A stretch of 64,000 nucleotides of DNA, taken from the NCBI RefSeq assembly GCF_004362715.1, contig NZ_SNYC01000003.1, forward strand, positions 807,601-871,600, in the 5' to 3' direction. Position numbers and translations under genes: made by a program. This stretch comes from Pedobacter metabolipauper (GTDB lineage: Bacteria; Bacteroidota; Bacteroidia; Sphingobacteriales; Sphingobacteriaceae). Of the stretch, positions 1 to 7,360 are shown piece by piece; the first letter of the stretch is position 1, and every line of letters begins with the position of its first letter. The notes beneath the pieces are model-generated. The model was not told where the DNA came from. It was given only the letters and a program-made list of their open reading frames with translations, and made no database searches.

Positions 1-130
1 TTGGTCATCCTTCTCCATTAATCTTTTAATGAGACGGTTAAATATATAGTTAAAAGTTAATAAAGCAAAATGACATACTAATTTTGTTGGTGCTTTCGTC
101 ACTAAAGATCATTAGTTCAGATATGTTGGT

Positions 131-889
131 TTAGAATATTGTAGTATTCGATTCCATTTTATATAATTTCTGGCATTGCTTACATACGAAACTGATCCGT
201 TTGTTCTTTCCGGTCTCTATTTTTTCTATGGGATGTTTAAGCGGGCATTGTTCTTTATTATAGGCTTCCCAGTGTTTGCTTAACGTATTTTCTCTTTTCC
301 ATTTAAAGAAATCAAAACCGTAGTTTCTGGCTTCGGCAATAATTGCTTTTTTAATGGGAGCGGGGATCGAACCTACTGTACTTAAAGGATGGACCCGGGT
401 ACGGTACAGTACTTCATTTTTTATGATGTTTCCTGATCCTGAAAAGATCTTTTGATCAAGCAGTACATCACAGATTAAAGCAGAATCCTGCTGTTTCAAT
501 TTTTTCAAAATCTCCTTTGGATCCCATTGATCAGACAGGATATCAACCGACCAATCATATACCTGGTCAAGATCGCCTTCAATTAAGCTAACCAAACAGG
601 TATAGAAATTCAATTCGGCATTTTTAAAGCCCAGTCTGATCTTTACATCCCCATCTTTACGTTCATTGATCCGGTAGGTGCCGAACATCATCAGGTGAAT
701 TTTGATCGTCAGCTGGTCGAAACAGATCAGCAAATGTTTGCCCCAGGTCCGGATTGCATTGACTTTTTTACCGATTATCCTGTCCATATCAATGTCTGCA
801 GTTCCTTCTGCTACAATAACTTCTAAACCTTCCAGCTGAAGCGTTTCAATAAGCTTTCTTAAAATTAATAACGATGGTCCTTCAGGCAT
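131..889 (-). CDS. Fpg/Nei-family DNA glycosylase
   Basis: A 252-residue DNA glycosylase/AP lyase that should excise oxidised bases and cut the strand. The N-terminus MPEGPS gives the catalytic Pro2 and Glu3 after Met removal. The family signature GSGN...NEVLYR lies near residues 151-162 (helix-two-turn-helix), followed by a C-terminal zinc finger. That finger is C215-x3-H219-x16-C236-x2-C239, so the first pair is Cys/His where classical Fpg has Cys-x2-Cys. Substrate choice between 8-oxoguanine (Fpg) and oxidised pyrimidines (Nei) cannot be read from sequence alone. The gene is transcribed away from the carotenoid operon and shares its upstream region, so a role in repairing photo-oxidative damage is a reasonable inference. 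Confidence 0.9.
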   Translation of the reverse strand: MPEGPSLLILRKLIETLQLEGLEVIVAEGTADIDMDRIIGKKVNAIRTWGKHLLICFDQLTIKIHLMMFGTYRINERKDGDVKIRLGFKNAELNFYTCLVSLIEGDLDQVYDWSVDILSDQWDPKEILKKLKQQDSALICDVLLDQKIFSGSGNIIKNEVLYRTRVHPLSTVGSIPAPIKKAIIAEARNYGFDFFKWKRENTLSKHWEAYNKEQCPLKHPIEKIETGKNKRISFVCKQCQKLYKMESNTTIF

Positions 890-893
890 ATAC

Positions 894-920
894 TTGGTAG
901 ATTTAATTTTATTTAACCAA
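894..920. promoter_or_regulatory. Inverted repeat just upstream of the glycosylase gene
   Basis: TTGGT (894-898) and ACCAA (916-920) flank a 17-bp AT-rich spacer, 5 bp upstream of the glycosylase start codon. The right part resembles the right half of the inverted repeat at 1000-1031: about 16 of 19 positions match over the TAATTTTATTTA stretch and the terminal CAA. It could be a second, weaker site for the same MerR-type regulator. Inference only. Confidence 0.3.
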
Positions 921-965
921 TTAAAAATAAAAAGGTTTTATCTGCTTAGCAATCCGGAAATATTC

Positions 966-1002
966 TTTGAATTGCTATTATCTGCAATATTTACTATGTT
1001 TG
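966..1002 (+). promoter_or_regulatory. Bacteroidota-type promoter of the carotenoid operon
   Basis: A perfect -7 element TATGTTTG (TAnnTTTG consensus) lies at 995-1002. TTG at 972-974 is a -33 element with a 20-bp spacer (an alternative TTTG at 966-969 gives 25 bp). Predicted initiation is near 1008, leaving a leader of about 25 nt before the regulator's ATG at 1034. The -7 element overlaps the left arm of the inverted repeat at 1000-1031. Confidence 0.6.
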
Positions 1003-1031
1003 TCTAGATAAATCTAATTTTATTTAGACAA
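1000..1031. promoter_or_regulatory. Candidate operator of the CarH-like regulator
   Basis: Perfect 7-bp inverted arms TTGTCTA (1000-1006) and TAGACAA (1025-1031) are separated by 18 AT-rich bases. The left arm covers the TTTG of the -7 promoter element and the right arm ends 2 bp before the start codon. A protein bound here would block both RNA polymerase and early transcription, as expected for an autorepressed operon. Binding by the downstream MerR-family protein is inferred. Confidence 0.55.
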
Positions 1032-1033
1032 CA

Positions 1034-1939
1034 ATGCGGTATTCCATTTCTGATTTAGAGCAACTTTCTGGCGTTCAGACGCATACGATCCGAATTTGGG
1101 AACGCCGGTATAATGCACTTGTACCGATGCGTTCTGCCGGGAATACCCGTTTTTATGACGATCAGCAATTGAGAAAATTGCTGAACATTGTTAGTCTAAG
1201 CCAGTCGGGTTTAAAAATATCCCAGGTTTGTGCCCTTTCTGACCAGCAGATTAATGATTTGCTAAACAAGGAAATGGATTATACGATCTCAGGTGATCCG
1301 CATTTTGAATTTTATATTTCGCAGCTGCTCAGCTATGGTCTGGCCTATAACGAGTTTAAGTTTGACGCGCTCATTAACAAATGTGTGCTGGACCATGGAA
1401 TGACTGAAACCTATAAGAATGTTATTTATCCGTTATTGGTTAGACTTGGATTGATGTGGCGAAAGGATAACATCTGCCCCGCACAAGAGCATTTTTTATC
1501 GAATATTATCCGGCAGAAGCTCTATTCGGCAATTAATGAATTACCAGTTGGAGGCAGTTCCGCTTCTTCCTGGCTATTGTTCCTTCCGGAGGACGAAGAC
1601 CATGATATTGGCTTGCTCTTTGCCAATTATATACTGCGGCTTTCTGGTCAGCGGGTGATCTACCTGGGCGGAAAAACGCCGTTTGATTCTGTTAAAGATG
1701 CGATGCAGCACAATCAAATAGATCACTTAATGTTGTTTATGACCCGGTTAAGACCTGTAAATGATGCGAGTGCCTATCTTGACGATCTGAGTGATTTTTT
1801 TGCCGATAAGAAGATCCATCTCGCCGGAAACACCAAACTGATCCATGAACTTCATCTAAACCAGAACATGGATTGGTTTAAGTCTTTATATGAATTTGAA
1901 GAAACCATTAAAAACATCCTCGAATGCCAGATCAACTAA
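1034..1939 (+). CDS. MerR-family, B12-binding-type (CarH/LitR-like) repressor of carotenoid genes
   Basis: A 301-residue regulator. Residues 1-70 form a MerR winged helix (YSISDLEQLSGV, TIRIWERRY). Residues 85-170 form a helical domain with W142-x9-E152-H153, the Trp-x9-Glu-His signature of CarH/LitR photoreceptors. The rest is a cobalamin-binding Rossmann domain whose axial-ligand motif reads E188-x-H190-x-x-G193, a Glu variant of DxHxxG. In CarH, adenosylcobalamin in the dark holds a DNA-bound tetramer and light breaks it. The residue after the motif Trp is Arg143 where I recall Thermus CarH having His132, the second light-state cobalt ligand. It is the first gene of the crt operon and overlaps crtI by 16 bases, so it probably represses its own operon. 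B12 or light dependence is inferred. Confidence 0.85.
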   Translation: MRYSISDLEQLSGVQTHTIRIWERRYNALVPMRSAGNTRFYDDQQLRKLLNIVSLSQSGLKISQVCALSDQQINDLLNKEMDYTISGDPHFEFYISQLLSYGLAYNEFKFDALINKCVLDHGMTETYKNVIYPLLVRLGLMWRKDNICPAQEHFLSNIIRQKLYSAINELPVGGSSASSWLLFLPEDEDHDIGLLFANYILRLSGQRVIYLGGKTPFDSVKDAMQHNQIDHLMLFMTRLRPVNDASAYLDDLSDFFADKKIHLAGNTKLIHELHLNQNMDWFKSLYEFEETIKNILECQIN

Positions 1940-3423
1940 ACGACCTTACCCCTAAAATTGCCATCATTGGCTCTGGCTTTGCCGGCATCAGTGCAGCGGC
2001 GTACCTGGCTAAAAAGGGGTACCAGGTTGATGTTTATGAAAAGAACGCAGAAGTTGGGGGCCGGGCAAGACAGGTAACTACAGAGAACGGGTATGTATTT
2101 GATATGGGCCCGAGCTGGTACTGGATGCCGGGTGTATTTGAAAAGTTCTTTGCCGACTTTGGCTATACGGCTGCTGATTTTTATGAGTTGGAATTATTGG
2201 ATCCGGGTTTTTCTGTTGTATTTGCTGAAGATGATGCGCTGGACATTCCGGCTGATTTTGAAGCCCTGTGCTCAGTGTTCGAATCACTCGAACCCGGAAG
2301 TGCCATTAAACTAAAACAATTTCTGGAAGAGGCTGAATTTAAGTATAAGGTAGGAATGGAAAAGCTGGTGTATAAGCCAGGCCTTTCCATTTTAGAATTT
2401 GCAGATCTGGACTTGATCAAAGGGATCTTTAAACTGCAGGTCTTTACTTCTTTTAGCGATCATGTTAAAAAGTTCTTTAGCCATCCAAAGCTCATTGCCT
2501 TAATGGAATTCCCGGTATTGTTTCTTGGGGCAATGCCTGAAGATACACCGGCATTATACAGTCTGATGAATTATGCAGGCTTAAAACTCGGTACCTGGTA
2601 TCCTAAAGGTGGTTTCGGGACGGTGATCCAGGCTATGCGGACGGTAGCCGAGCGGGAAGGTGCAGTATTTCATTTCAATGAAACAGTTACTAATTTAAAA
2701 GTAGAGCACAAAAAGGCTACTATTTTAAGTACCAATACGATAAGTAAAAAGTATGAAGGTATTATTGCAGCTGCAGATTACCACCATGTGGAGGAAAAGA
2801 TCCTTGGATCTGAATACCGGAACTATGATGAAAAATATTGGGACCAGCGCATCCTTGCACCATCATCACTGATCTTTTACCTGGGTGTTACGCATCGCGT
2901 GCCGCGCATTGAACACCACAACCTATTCTTTGATGAAGACCTTAAGCAGCATGCTTACGAAATTTATAAGGATCCCAAATGGCCATCCAAGCCGTTGTTC
3001 TATGTGTGTTGTCCATCAAAGACAGATCCATCTGTTGCACCTGAAGGCCATGAGAACCTGTTTATCCTCATGCCGCTGGCTACCAATGTGGAAGATACCG
3101 ATGCCTTACGGGAGGATTATTTTAATCTCATCATGGACAGGCTTGAAAAGTATACTGGCGATCCCATCCGGCAACACCTGGATTACAAGAGAAGTTACTG
3201 TATTACCGACTTTATTTCTGATTACAACTCGTATAAGGGCAACGCGTACGGTTTAGCAAATACATTGATGCAAACGGCTAATTTAAAGCCATCTTTAAAA
3301 AACAATAAGATTGAAAACCTTTTTTATGCCGGGCAGCTAACCGTTCCCGGTCCTGGTGTTCCGCCTTCTATCATTTCGGGTAATGTTGCTGCCCAACAGT
3401 TGATCAAATACCTTAATACCTAA
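1924..3423 (+). CDS. crtI: Phytoene desaturase
   Basis: A 499-residue FAD-dependent desaturase that converts phytoene to lycopene through successive dehydrogenations, probably membrane-associated. The N-terminal dinucleotide fold is clear: IAIIGSGFAGISAAAYLAKKG near residues 12-32 and YEKNAEVGGRA near 38-48. The C-terminal FAD signature (FYAGQLTVPGPGVPPSIISG, near residues 468-487) is typical of CrtI. Length is normal for bacterial CrtI. The start ATG lies inside the regulator's last codons (16-nt overlap) and the stop is 2 nt before crtB, so the genes are translationally linked. Exact number of desaturation steps cannot be told from the sequence. Confidence 0.95.
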   Translation: MPDQLNDLTPKIAIIGSGFAGISAAAYLAKKGYQVDVYEKNAEVGGRARQVTTENGYVFDMGPSWYWMPGVFEKFFADFGYTAADFYELELLDPGFSVVFAEDDALDIPADFEALCSVFESLEPGSAIKLKQFLEEAEFKYKVGMEKLVYKPGLSILEFADLDLIKGIFKLQVFTSFSDHVKKFFSHPKLIALMEFPVLFLGAMPEDTPALYSLMNYAGLKLGTWYPKGGFGTVIQAMRTVAEREGAVFHFNETVTNLKVEHKKATILSTNTISKKYEGIIAAADYHHVEEKILGSEYRNYDEKYWDQRILAPSSLIFYLGVTHRVPRIEHHNLFFDEDLKQHAYEIYKDPKWPSKPLFYVCCPSKTDPSVAPEGHENLFILMPLATNVEDTDALREDYFNLIMDRLEKYTGDPIRQHLDYKRSYCITDFISDYNSYKGNAYGLANTLMQTANLKPSLKNNKIENLFYAGQLTVPGPGVPPSIISGNVAAQQLIKYLNT

Positions 3424-3425
3424 CT

Positions 3426-4262
3426 ATGAAATCGTTATTCGATAAATTATCTGCAGATTGCAGCAGGATTACCACCAAGCGTTACAGCACCAGCTTTTCA
3501 CTTGGCATTTATTTCCTGAGTAAGAAATTTCATAATCCAATTTATGCCATTTATGGCTTTGTACGCCTGGCAGATGAAATTGTAGATAGCTTCCATGACT
3601 ATGACAAAAGCTTTTTACTGAAAAAGTTTCGTCAGGACTGCTTTGAGGCCATTGCCCAAGGGATCAGTTTAAACCCGGTACTGAATTCTTTTCAGCAGGT
3701 GGTTAATGAATACGGCATTGAAAAAGACTTAATTGACCTGTTTTTAAAAAGCATGGAAATGGATTTGGAGCCACATGATTATGATCATGATAAATATGAA
3801 CAGTACATTTTAGGTTCTGCCCAGGTGGTTGGCCTGATGTGCCTGCATGTGTTTACTGAAGGCGACAGGGAAGAATACGAACGGTTAAAATTTGCAGCAA
3901 TGAAGCTAGGCTCTGCGTTTCAAAAGGTAAACTTTTTGAGGGATGTAAATGCCGATTACCACAACCTGAACCGGAACTACTTTCCTAATGTGAACCTTTC
4001 CAGGTTTGACAATGCAGAAAAGAAACTGATTGAAAACGATATTGAAGAAGAATTTAAAGCCGCATTAATTGGAATAAAGATGCTTCCTGCGTCATCCGGA
4101 CATGGTGTATACTTAGCCTATATCTATTATAAGAAATTATTTAATAAGATAAAAAGTGCCTCAGCTGAACGTGTAATGTCTGAAAGGATCAGAATCTCCA
4201 ATCCCCATAAGTTCGGACTGATGTGTGATTCAATCATCCGCTATAAAATTAATGTGTTATGA
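3426..4262 (+). CDS. crtB: Phytoene synthase
   Basis: A 278-residue head-to-head prenyltransferase (squalene/phytoene synthase family) joining two geranylgeranyl diphosphates into phytoene. Both Mg-diphosphate motifs are present: D50-E-I-V-D54 after YGFVRLA, and D173-V-N-A-D177 after FLR, followed by NRNYFP. Length is slightly short but in range. It starts 2 nt after crtI and its TGA overlaps the next ATG (ATGA, 4259-4262), which suggests coupled translation within the carotenoid operon. Confidence 0.95.
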   Translation: MKSLFDKLSADCSRITTKRYSTSFSLGIYFLSKKFHNPIYAIYGFVRLADEIVDSFHDYDKSFLLKKFRQDCFEAIAQGISLNPVLNSFQQVVNEYGIEKDLIDLFLKSMEMDLEPHDYDHDKYEQYILGSAQVVGLMCLHVFTEGDREEYERLKFAAMKLGSAFQKVNFLRDVNADYHNLNRNYFPNVNLSRFDNAEKKLIENDIEEEFKAALIGIKMLPASSGHGVYLAYIYYKKLFNKIKSASAERVMSERIRISNPHKFGLMCDSIIRYKINVL

Positions 4263-4756
4263 GGATTTATGCGGTATTGCTGTTTCTTTTTATTTTTGCC
4301 CCTTCAGCTGAGCTTGAGCTCTCTGAACTAAGAGACTTGTTCTACCGTTCGGCTACAGACAAGGATTCTGCAGAGCAGTTTAGTAGGTTACTTTCACCGG
4401 TACATACTAAATCATCCCCGCTGTTAGTTTGTTATAAAGGGGTTGCTGAAATGATGGAGGCAAAATATGGATATAACCCGTTCAGTAAGTTTAGCCGGTT
4501 TAAGAAAGGCAGATCATATATTGAACATGCCATTAAACAAGATCCTGAAAATCCGGAAATGCGTTTTCTGCGCTTTTCCATTCAGACAAATCTACCATCC
4601 ATTCTTGGCTATAACGACGATATTGATAAAGATAAACTGTTTTTACTGAGTAAGGTAAATGAGTTAACTGATGTAAACCTAAAACAAAACGTGATCGGTT
4701 ATTTAACCGGATCTAAATACTGTACTGCTGAAGAATTGAAAAAGATTAATAAATGA
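4259..4756 (+). CDS. Unknown exported protein embedded in the carotenoid operon
   Basis: A 165-residue protein with a hydrophobic N-terminal stretch (residues 1-18) that looks like a signal peptide, then a soluble, charged, mainly helical domain. I recognise no catalytic motif. A stretch around residues 85-105 (IEHAIKQDPENPEMRFLRF) resembles a TPR-type helix pair but does not establish a repeat protein. It overlaps crtB by 4 nt and idi by 4 nt, so it is co-translated with the pathway and unlikely to be a chance reading frame. Its position suggests a role in carotenoid handling or envelope assembly. That is context only, with no known function. Confidence 0.75.
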   Translation: MRIYAVLLFLFIFAPSAELELSELRDLFYRSATDKDSAEQFSRLLSPVHTKSSPLLVCYKGVAEMMEAKYGYNPFSKFSRFKKGRSYIEHAIKQDPENPEMRFLRFSIQTNLPSILGYNDDIDKDKLFLLSKVNELTDVNLKQNVIGYLTGSKYCTAEELKKINK

Positions 4757-5274
4757 TGGAAAGCGTAATCCTTGTTGACCAGGAAGATAATGCAATTGGA
4801 ACGATGCAGAAGATGGAAGCCCACTTACAGGGTGAACTTCACCGTGCATTCTCTGTTTTTATATTTAATACGAGTGGTGAACTGTTGCTGCAGCAGCGGG
4901 CATGGAACAAATATCATTCCGCAGGAATGTGGACAAACACCTGCTGCAGTCACCCGAGAGCAGGTGAAGAGAACATGGATGCGGCAAACCGGCGCTTAGC
5001 CGAGGAGATGGGAATGACCTGTACCTTAAATTATGTCTTTAACTTTACCTATAAGGCGGAATTGAAGGACGGCATTTCGGAACATGAATTTGACCATGTA
5101 TTTTTTGGCATTACCGATGTGCTTCCGGTTCCAAATCCGGATGAAGTTGCCGGTTTTAAGTATTGTGATATGAAATCATTAGCTATTGAAATAGAAACTC
5201 ATCCTGAAAAGTACTCTGAATGGCTAAAAATTTGTTTTGATAAGGTTATGGAAAGTTATACTAAACTATTTTAA
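4753..5274 (+). CDS. idi: Type 1 isopentenyl-diphosphate delta-isomerase
   Basis: A 173-residue Nudix-fold isomerase interconverting IPP and DMAPP, which supplies the allylic starter for the carotenoid precursor. The active-site motif TNTCCSHP (residues 61-68) places the catalytic Cys at 65, and SEHEFDHVFFG (109-119) supplies the acidic partner Glu112. A Nudix-like helix ANRRLAEEMG follows near residues 78-87. It overlaps the preceding gene by ATGA (4753-4756). A second ATG directly follows the first, so the protein may begin one residue later. crtZ starts 4 nt after the stop. Confidence 0.95.
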   Translation: MMESVILVDQEDNAIGTMQKMEAHLQGELHRAFSVFIFNTSGELLLQQRAWNKYHSAGMWTNTCCSHPRAGEENMDAANRRLAEEMGMTCTLNYVFNFTYKAELKDGISEHEFDHVFFGITDVLPVPNPDEVAGFKYCDMKSLAIEIETHPEKYSEWLKICFDKVMESYTKLF

Positions 5275-5278
5275 TGGT

Positions 5279-5740
5279 ATGGGGATTCTTATAAATATTT
5301 TGATTGTATTGGCTACGTTCATTGGTATGGAAGCTGTGGCCTGGTTAACACATAAATATCTGATGCATGGTTTGTTGTGGGTGCTGCATAAAGACCATCA
5401 CAACAAGGAATCTGAGGGTTTCCTGGAAAAGAATGATTCTTTTTTCCTGATCTTCGCCATTCCCGGCATCTTATGCCTTGCCGCAGGAACCTATTACCAC
5501 AACGAGGTTGCGCTGATGATCGGGATTGGGGTTACCATTTATGGTGCTGCCTATTTCTTTGTTCACGATATCTTTATCCATCAGCGTTTTAAGATCTTTA
5601 GAAATGCAGACCATTGGTATTTTAAAGCCATCCGCCGTGCGCATAAAATGCATCATAAACACCTTAATAAAGAAGAAGGGGAATGCTTTGGAATGTTGTG
5701 GGTACCTTTTAAATACTTTTTGGAAACCAGGGGCAAGTAA
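5279..5740 (+). CDS. crtZ: Beta-carotene hydroxylase
   Basis: A 153-residue membrane di-iron hydroxylase that hydroxylates the beta-rings of beta-carotene to give zeaxanthin. The four histidine clusters of the family are intact: H25-x4-H30, H37-x2-HH41, H96-x4-H101 and H122-x2-HH126. Hydrophobic stretches near residues 1-20, 54-72 and 78-96 would span the membrane. I chose ATG 5279, 4 nt after idi, because an upstream ATG at 5237 would add 14 residues lying inside idi and not expected in the family. It is the last recognisable pathway gene of the operon. No lycopene cyclase or ketolase is adjacent. Confidence 0.93.
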   Translation: MGILINILIVLATFIGMEAVAWLTHKYLMHGLLWVLHKDHHNKESEGFLEKNDSFFLIFAIPGILCLAAGTYYHNEVALMIGIGVTIYGAAYFFVHDIFIHQRFKIFRNADHWYFKAIRRAHKMHHKHLNKEEGECFGMLWVPFKYFLETRGK

Positions 5741-5793
5741 AACCTTTATGCCGGTTGGCTGTTTATCATTTGAGTTTAACCTATCACTTAATT

Positions 5794-6033
5794 ATGAAAG
5801 AGTCACCAAATACTAAATTTACGATCCGTGTTCAGGCTGAAGGCTTAACGAAGGAAGATATTGCGGTTCATTATGCAGATACTTCTGACGGTACCCCTTA
5901 CTATGTGTGCAAAATTGATGGTCATGAGGTACAACTTCGTAAGGACGACGAAAAGTGGGAGCAGATCTGGGGTGAATTAAACCAGGAACAGGTAGATGCG
6001 TTGGGTGCGGAGATCAATAAGCATTTGGTTTAA
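5794..6033 (+). CDS. Small conserved-looking protein of unknown function
   Basis: A 79-residue soluble acidic protein with no signal peptide or recognised domain. The first part is strand-rich (KFTIRVQ, YYVCKIDGHEVQLR) and the end is helical (QEQVDALGAEINKHL). It resembles the 84-residue product at 42566-42820: both have an (E/K)FT(I/L) strand, then Y-x3-I-(D/N)-G, then an ending VD-x-LGA-x-I. I propose they are paralogues. It follows crtZ by 53 nt in the same direction. Its stop shares a TTAA with the stop of the convergent response regulator. ATG 5794 was preferred over a TTG at 5755. Confidence 0.7.
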   Translation: MKESPNTKFTIRVQAEGLTKEDIAVHYADTSDGTPYYVCKIDGHEVQLRKDDEKWEQIWGELNQEQVDALGAEINKHLV

Positions 6034-6467
6034 GACCTGCTTTTCTCAAGATGTTTTCCGTCAAATAACCGGGATGGATCTGCGATACAGTCGTTTACTT
6101 CTTTTACCAATTCTTTGAGTTCAAATGGCTTTGCCACAAATGCATTGCAGCCATAACTGCCCAGAGACAGCAGCACTTGTGAATAGGCTGACAGAATGAT
6201 TACCGGAATGTGGCTGGTTTGACTGTTACGCTTAACCTGTGCACAAAGCTCGCCTCCGTTAATACCAGGCAGTAAATAATCAACCAGGATCAGGTCTGCA
6301 TTAAAATCTTCCAAAACACGCAAAATATCATCTGTTTCCTGCAGGCATCGTACCTGAAAGCCTTCATGTACAAATATTTCTTCAAGTAGTTCTAAAAGGT
6401 CTGTATCGTTTTCAATGATGAGGATATTCCTGGATCTTGCTTCTGTTATTTGGGACGCGGCTGTCAT
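6030..6467 (-). CDS. Single-domain response regulator
   Basis: A 145-residue CheY-like receiver with no output domain. The acidic pocket is IIENDTD (17-23), the phosphoacceptor is Asp63 (LVDYLLPG), the switch Ser is S93 (ILSAYS) and the conserved Lys is K113 (VAKPF). It would accept phosphate from a histidine kinase and act by protein-protein contact. No kinase gene is nearby, so the partner is unknown. The C-terminus has about 20 extra residues beyond the receiver fold. It is convergent with the small gene ending at 6033 and divergent from the HipA-like gene. Confidence 0.9.
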   Translation of the reverse strand: MTAASQITEARSRNILIIENDTDLLELLEEIFVHEGFQVRCLQETDDILRVLEDFNADLILVDYLLPGINGGELCAQVKRNSQTSHIPVIILSAYSQVLLSLGSYGCNAFVAKPFELKELVKEVNDCIADPSRLFDGKHLEKSRS

Positions 6468-6539
6468 TATATCGTGTAATAGGATGTATTATAACAAACG
6501 TATGATCCTATGGTTTTATTTTTATATACATTTTTTATC

Positions 6540-6547
6540 TAAGTTTG
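6540..6547 (+). promoter_or_regulatory. Perfect -7 promoter element before the HipA-like gene
   Basis: TAAGTTTG matches the Bacteroidota TAnnTTTG -7 element exactly. Initiation would fall near 6553, only about 10 nt before ATG 6563, giving a very short leader. No good -33 TTG is seen at normal spacing. The element also argues against a TTG start at 6545. Confidence 0.4.
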
Positions 6548-6562
6548 GACAAATTATTAAGC

Positions 6563-7360
6563 ATGAAATATAGCCCTCCTCAATTCAGGACTGTGAATGT
6601 GACCCGTTATGTAACCCCGTTGCGTGAAGGCGGATCGATGCCGGCTATTGCGGAAGCCGACGATGAATTTCTGTATGTCCTCAAATTTCGCGGTGCCGGC
6701 CAGGGTTTAAAAGCGCTGATTGCCGAAATTATAGGAGGGGAGATTGCCAGGGCACTGGGTTTTAAGGTTCCGGAGATTGTTTTTGCAAACCTGGATGAAG
6801 CTTTTGGACGTACCGAGCCTGATGAAGAGATCCAGGATCTGCTGAAAGCCAGCATTGGCCTCAACCTGGCCCTGCATTATCTTTCTGGCGCAATAACATT
6901 CGATCCGAATGTAACGGTAGTAGATGCAAAGCTGGCTTCTCAAATTGTTTGGCTGGACGCTTTACTGACCAATATGGACCGTACTGCACGAAATACCAAC
7001 ATGCTGATCTGGCACAAAGAATTATGGCTGATCGATCATGGTGCATCTTTATACTTTCATCATGCCATGCAGAACTGGGAAGAACAAGCCCTTCGTCCGT
7101 TTACGCTGATCAAAGATCATGTACTGCTGCCTTTGGCATCAGAGCTGGAAGCTGCAGACCAGGAGTTCAAATCTATACTGACCGATGAACTGATCTTATC
7201 TATTGTGGACCTGATTCCTGAAAGCTGGCTTACAGACGAGTCCGGTGAACGCACAGTTGACCAAAGACGGGAGGTTTATGCCGGGTTTTTAACCTCAAGA
7301 ATTGCCAATTCAGAAATTTTTGTAAAAGAAGCACAAAATGCAAGAGCAGCAATTATTTGA
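6563..7360 (+). CDS. HipA-like kinase domain protein
   Basis: A 265-residue protein of the HipA-like kinase type found as a stand-alone family. Kinase features are visible: K41 in VLKFRG (ATP contact), the catalytic loop N137-x-D139-RTAR-N144-x-N146, and the metal-binding D158-H-G160. It lacks the N-terminal region of full HipA and has no HipB-like antitoxin beside it. The partner is DUF3037, with which it overlaps by 23 nt. This family is commonly found in that pairing, but its substrate is not known to me. ATG 6563 was chosen because the upstream TTG at 6545 falls inside a -7 element. Confidence 0.8.
   Translation: MKYSPPQFRTVNVTRYVTPLREGGSMPAIAEADDEFLYVLKFRGAGQGLKALIAEIIGGEIARALGFKVPEIVFANLDEAFGRTEPDEEIQDLLKASIGLNLALHYLSGAITFDPNVTVVDAKLASQIVWLDALLTNMDRTARNTNMLIWHKELWLIDHGASLYFHHAMQNWEEQALRPFTLIKDHVLLPLASELEAADQEFKSILTDELILSIVDLIPESWLTDESGERTVDQRREVYAGFLTSRIANSEIFVKEAQNARAAII

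Noticed and set aside
1..130. Gene or RNA at the left window edge
   Set aside because: AT-rich sequence downstream of the glycosylase with no frame or structure that I can support.
2078..2420. Several 60-80 residue frames on both strands inside crtI
   Set aside because: They are shadows of a clear desaturase reading frame and have no family features.
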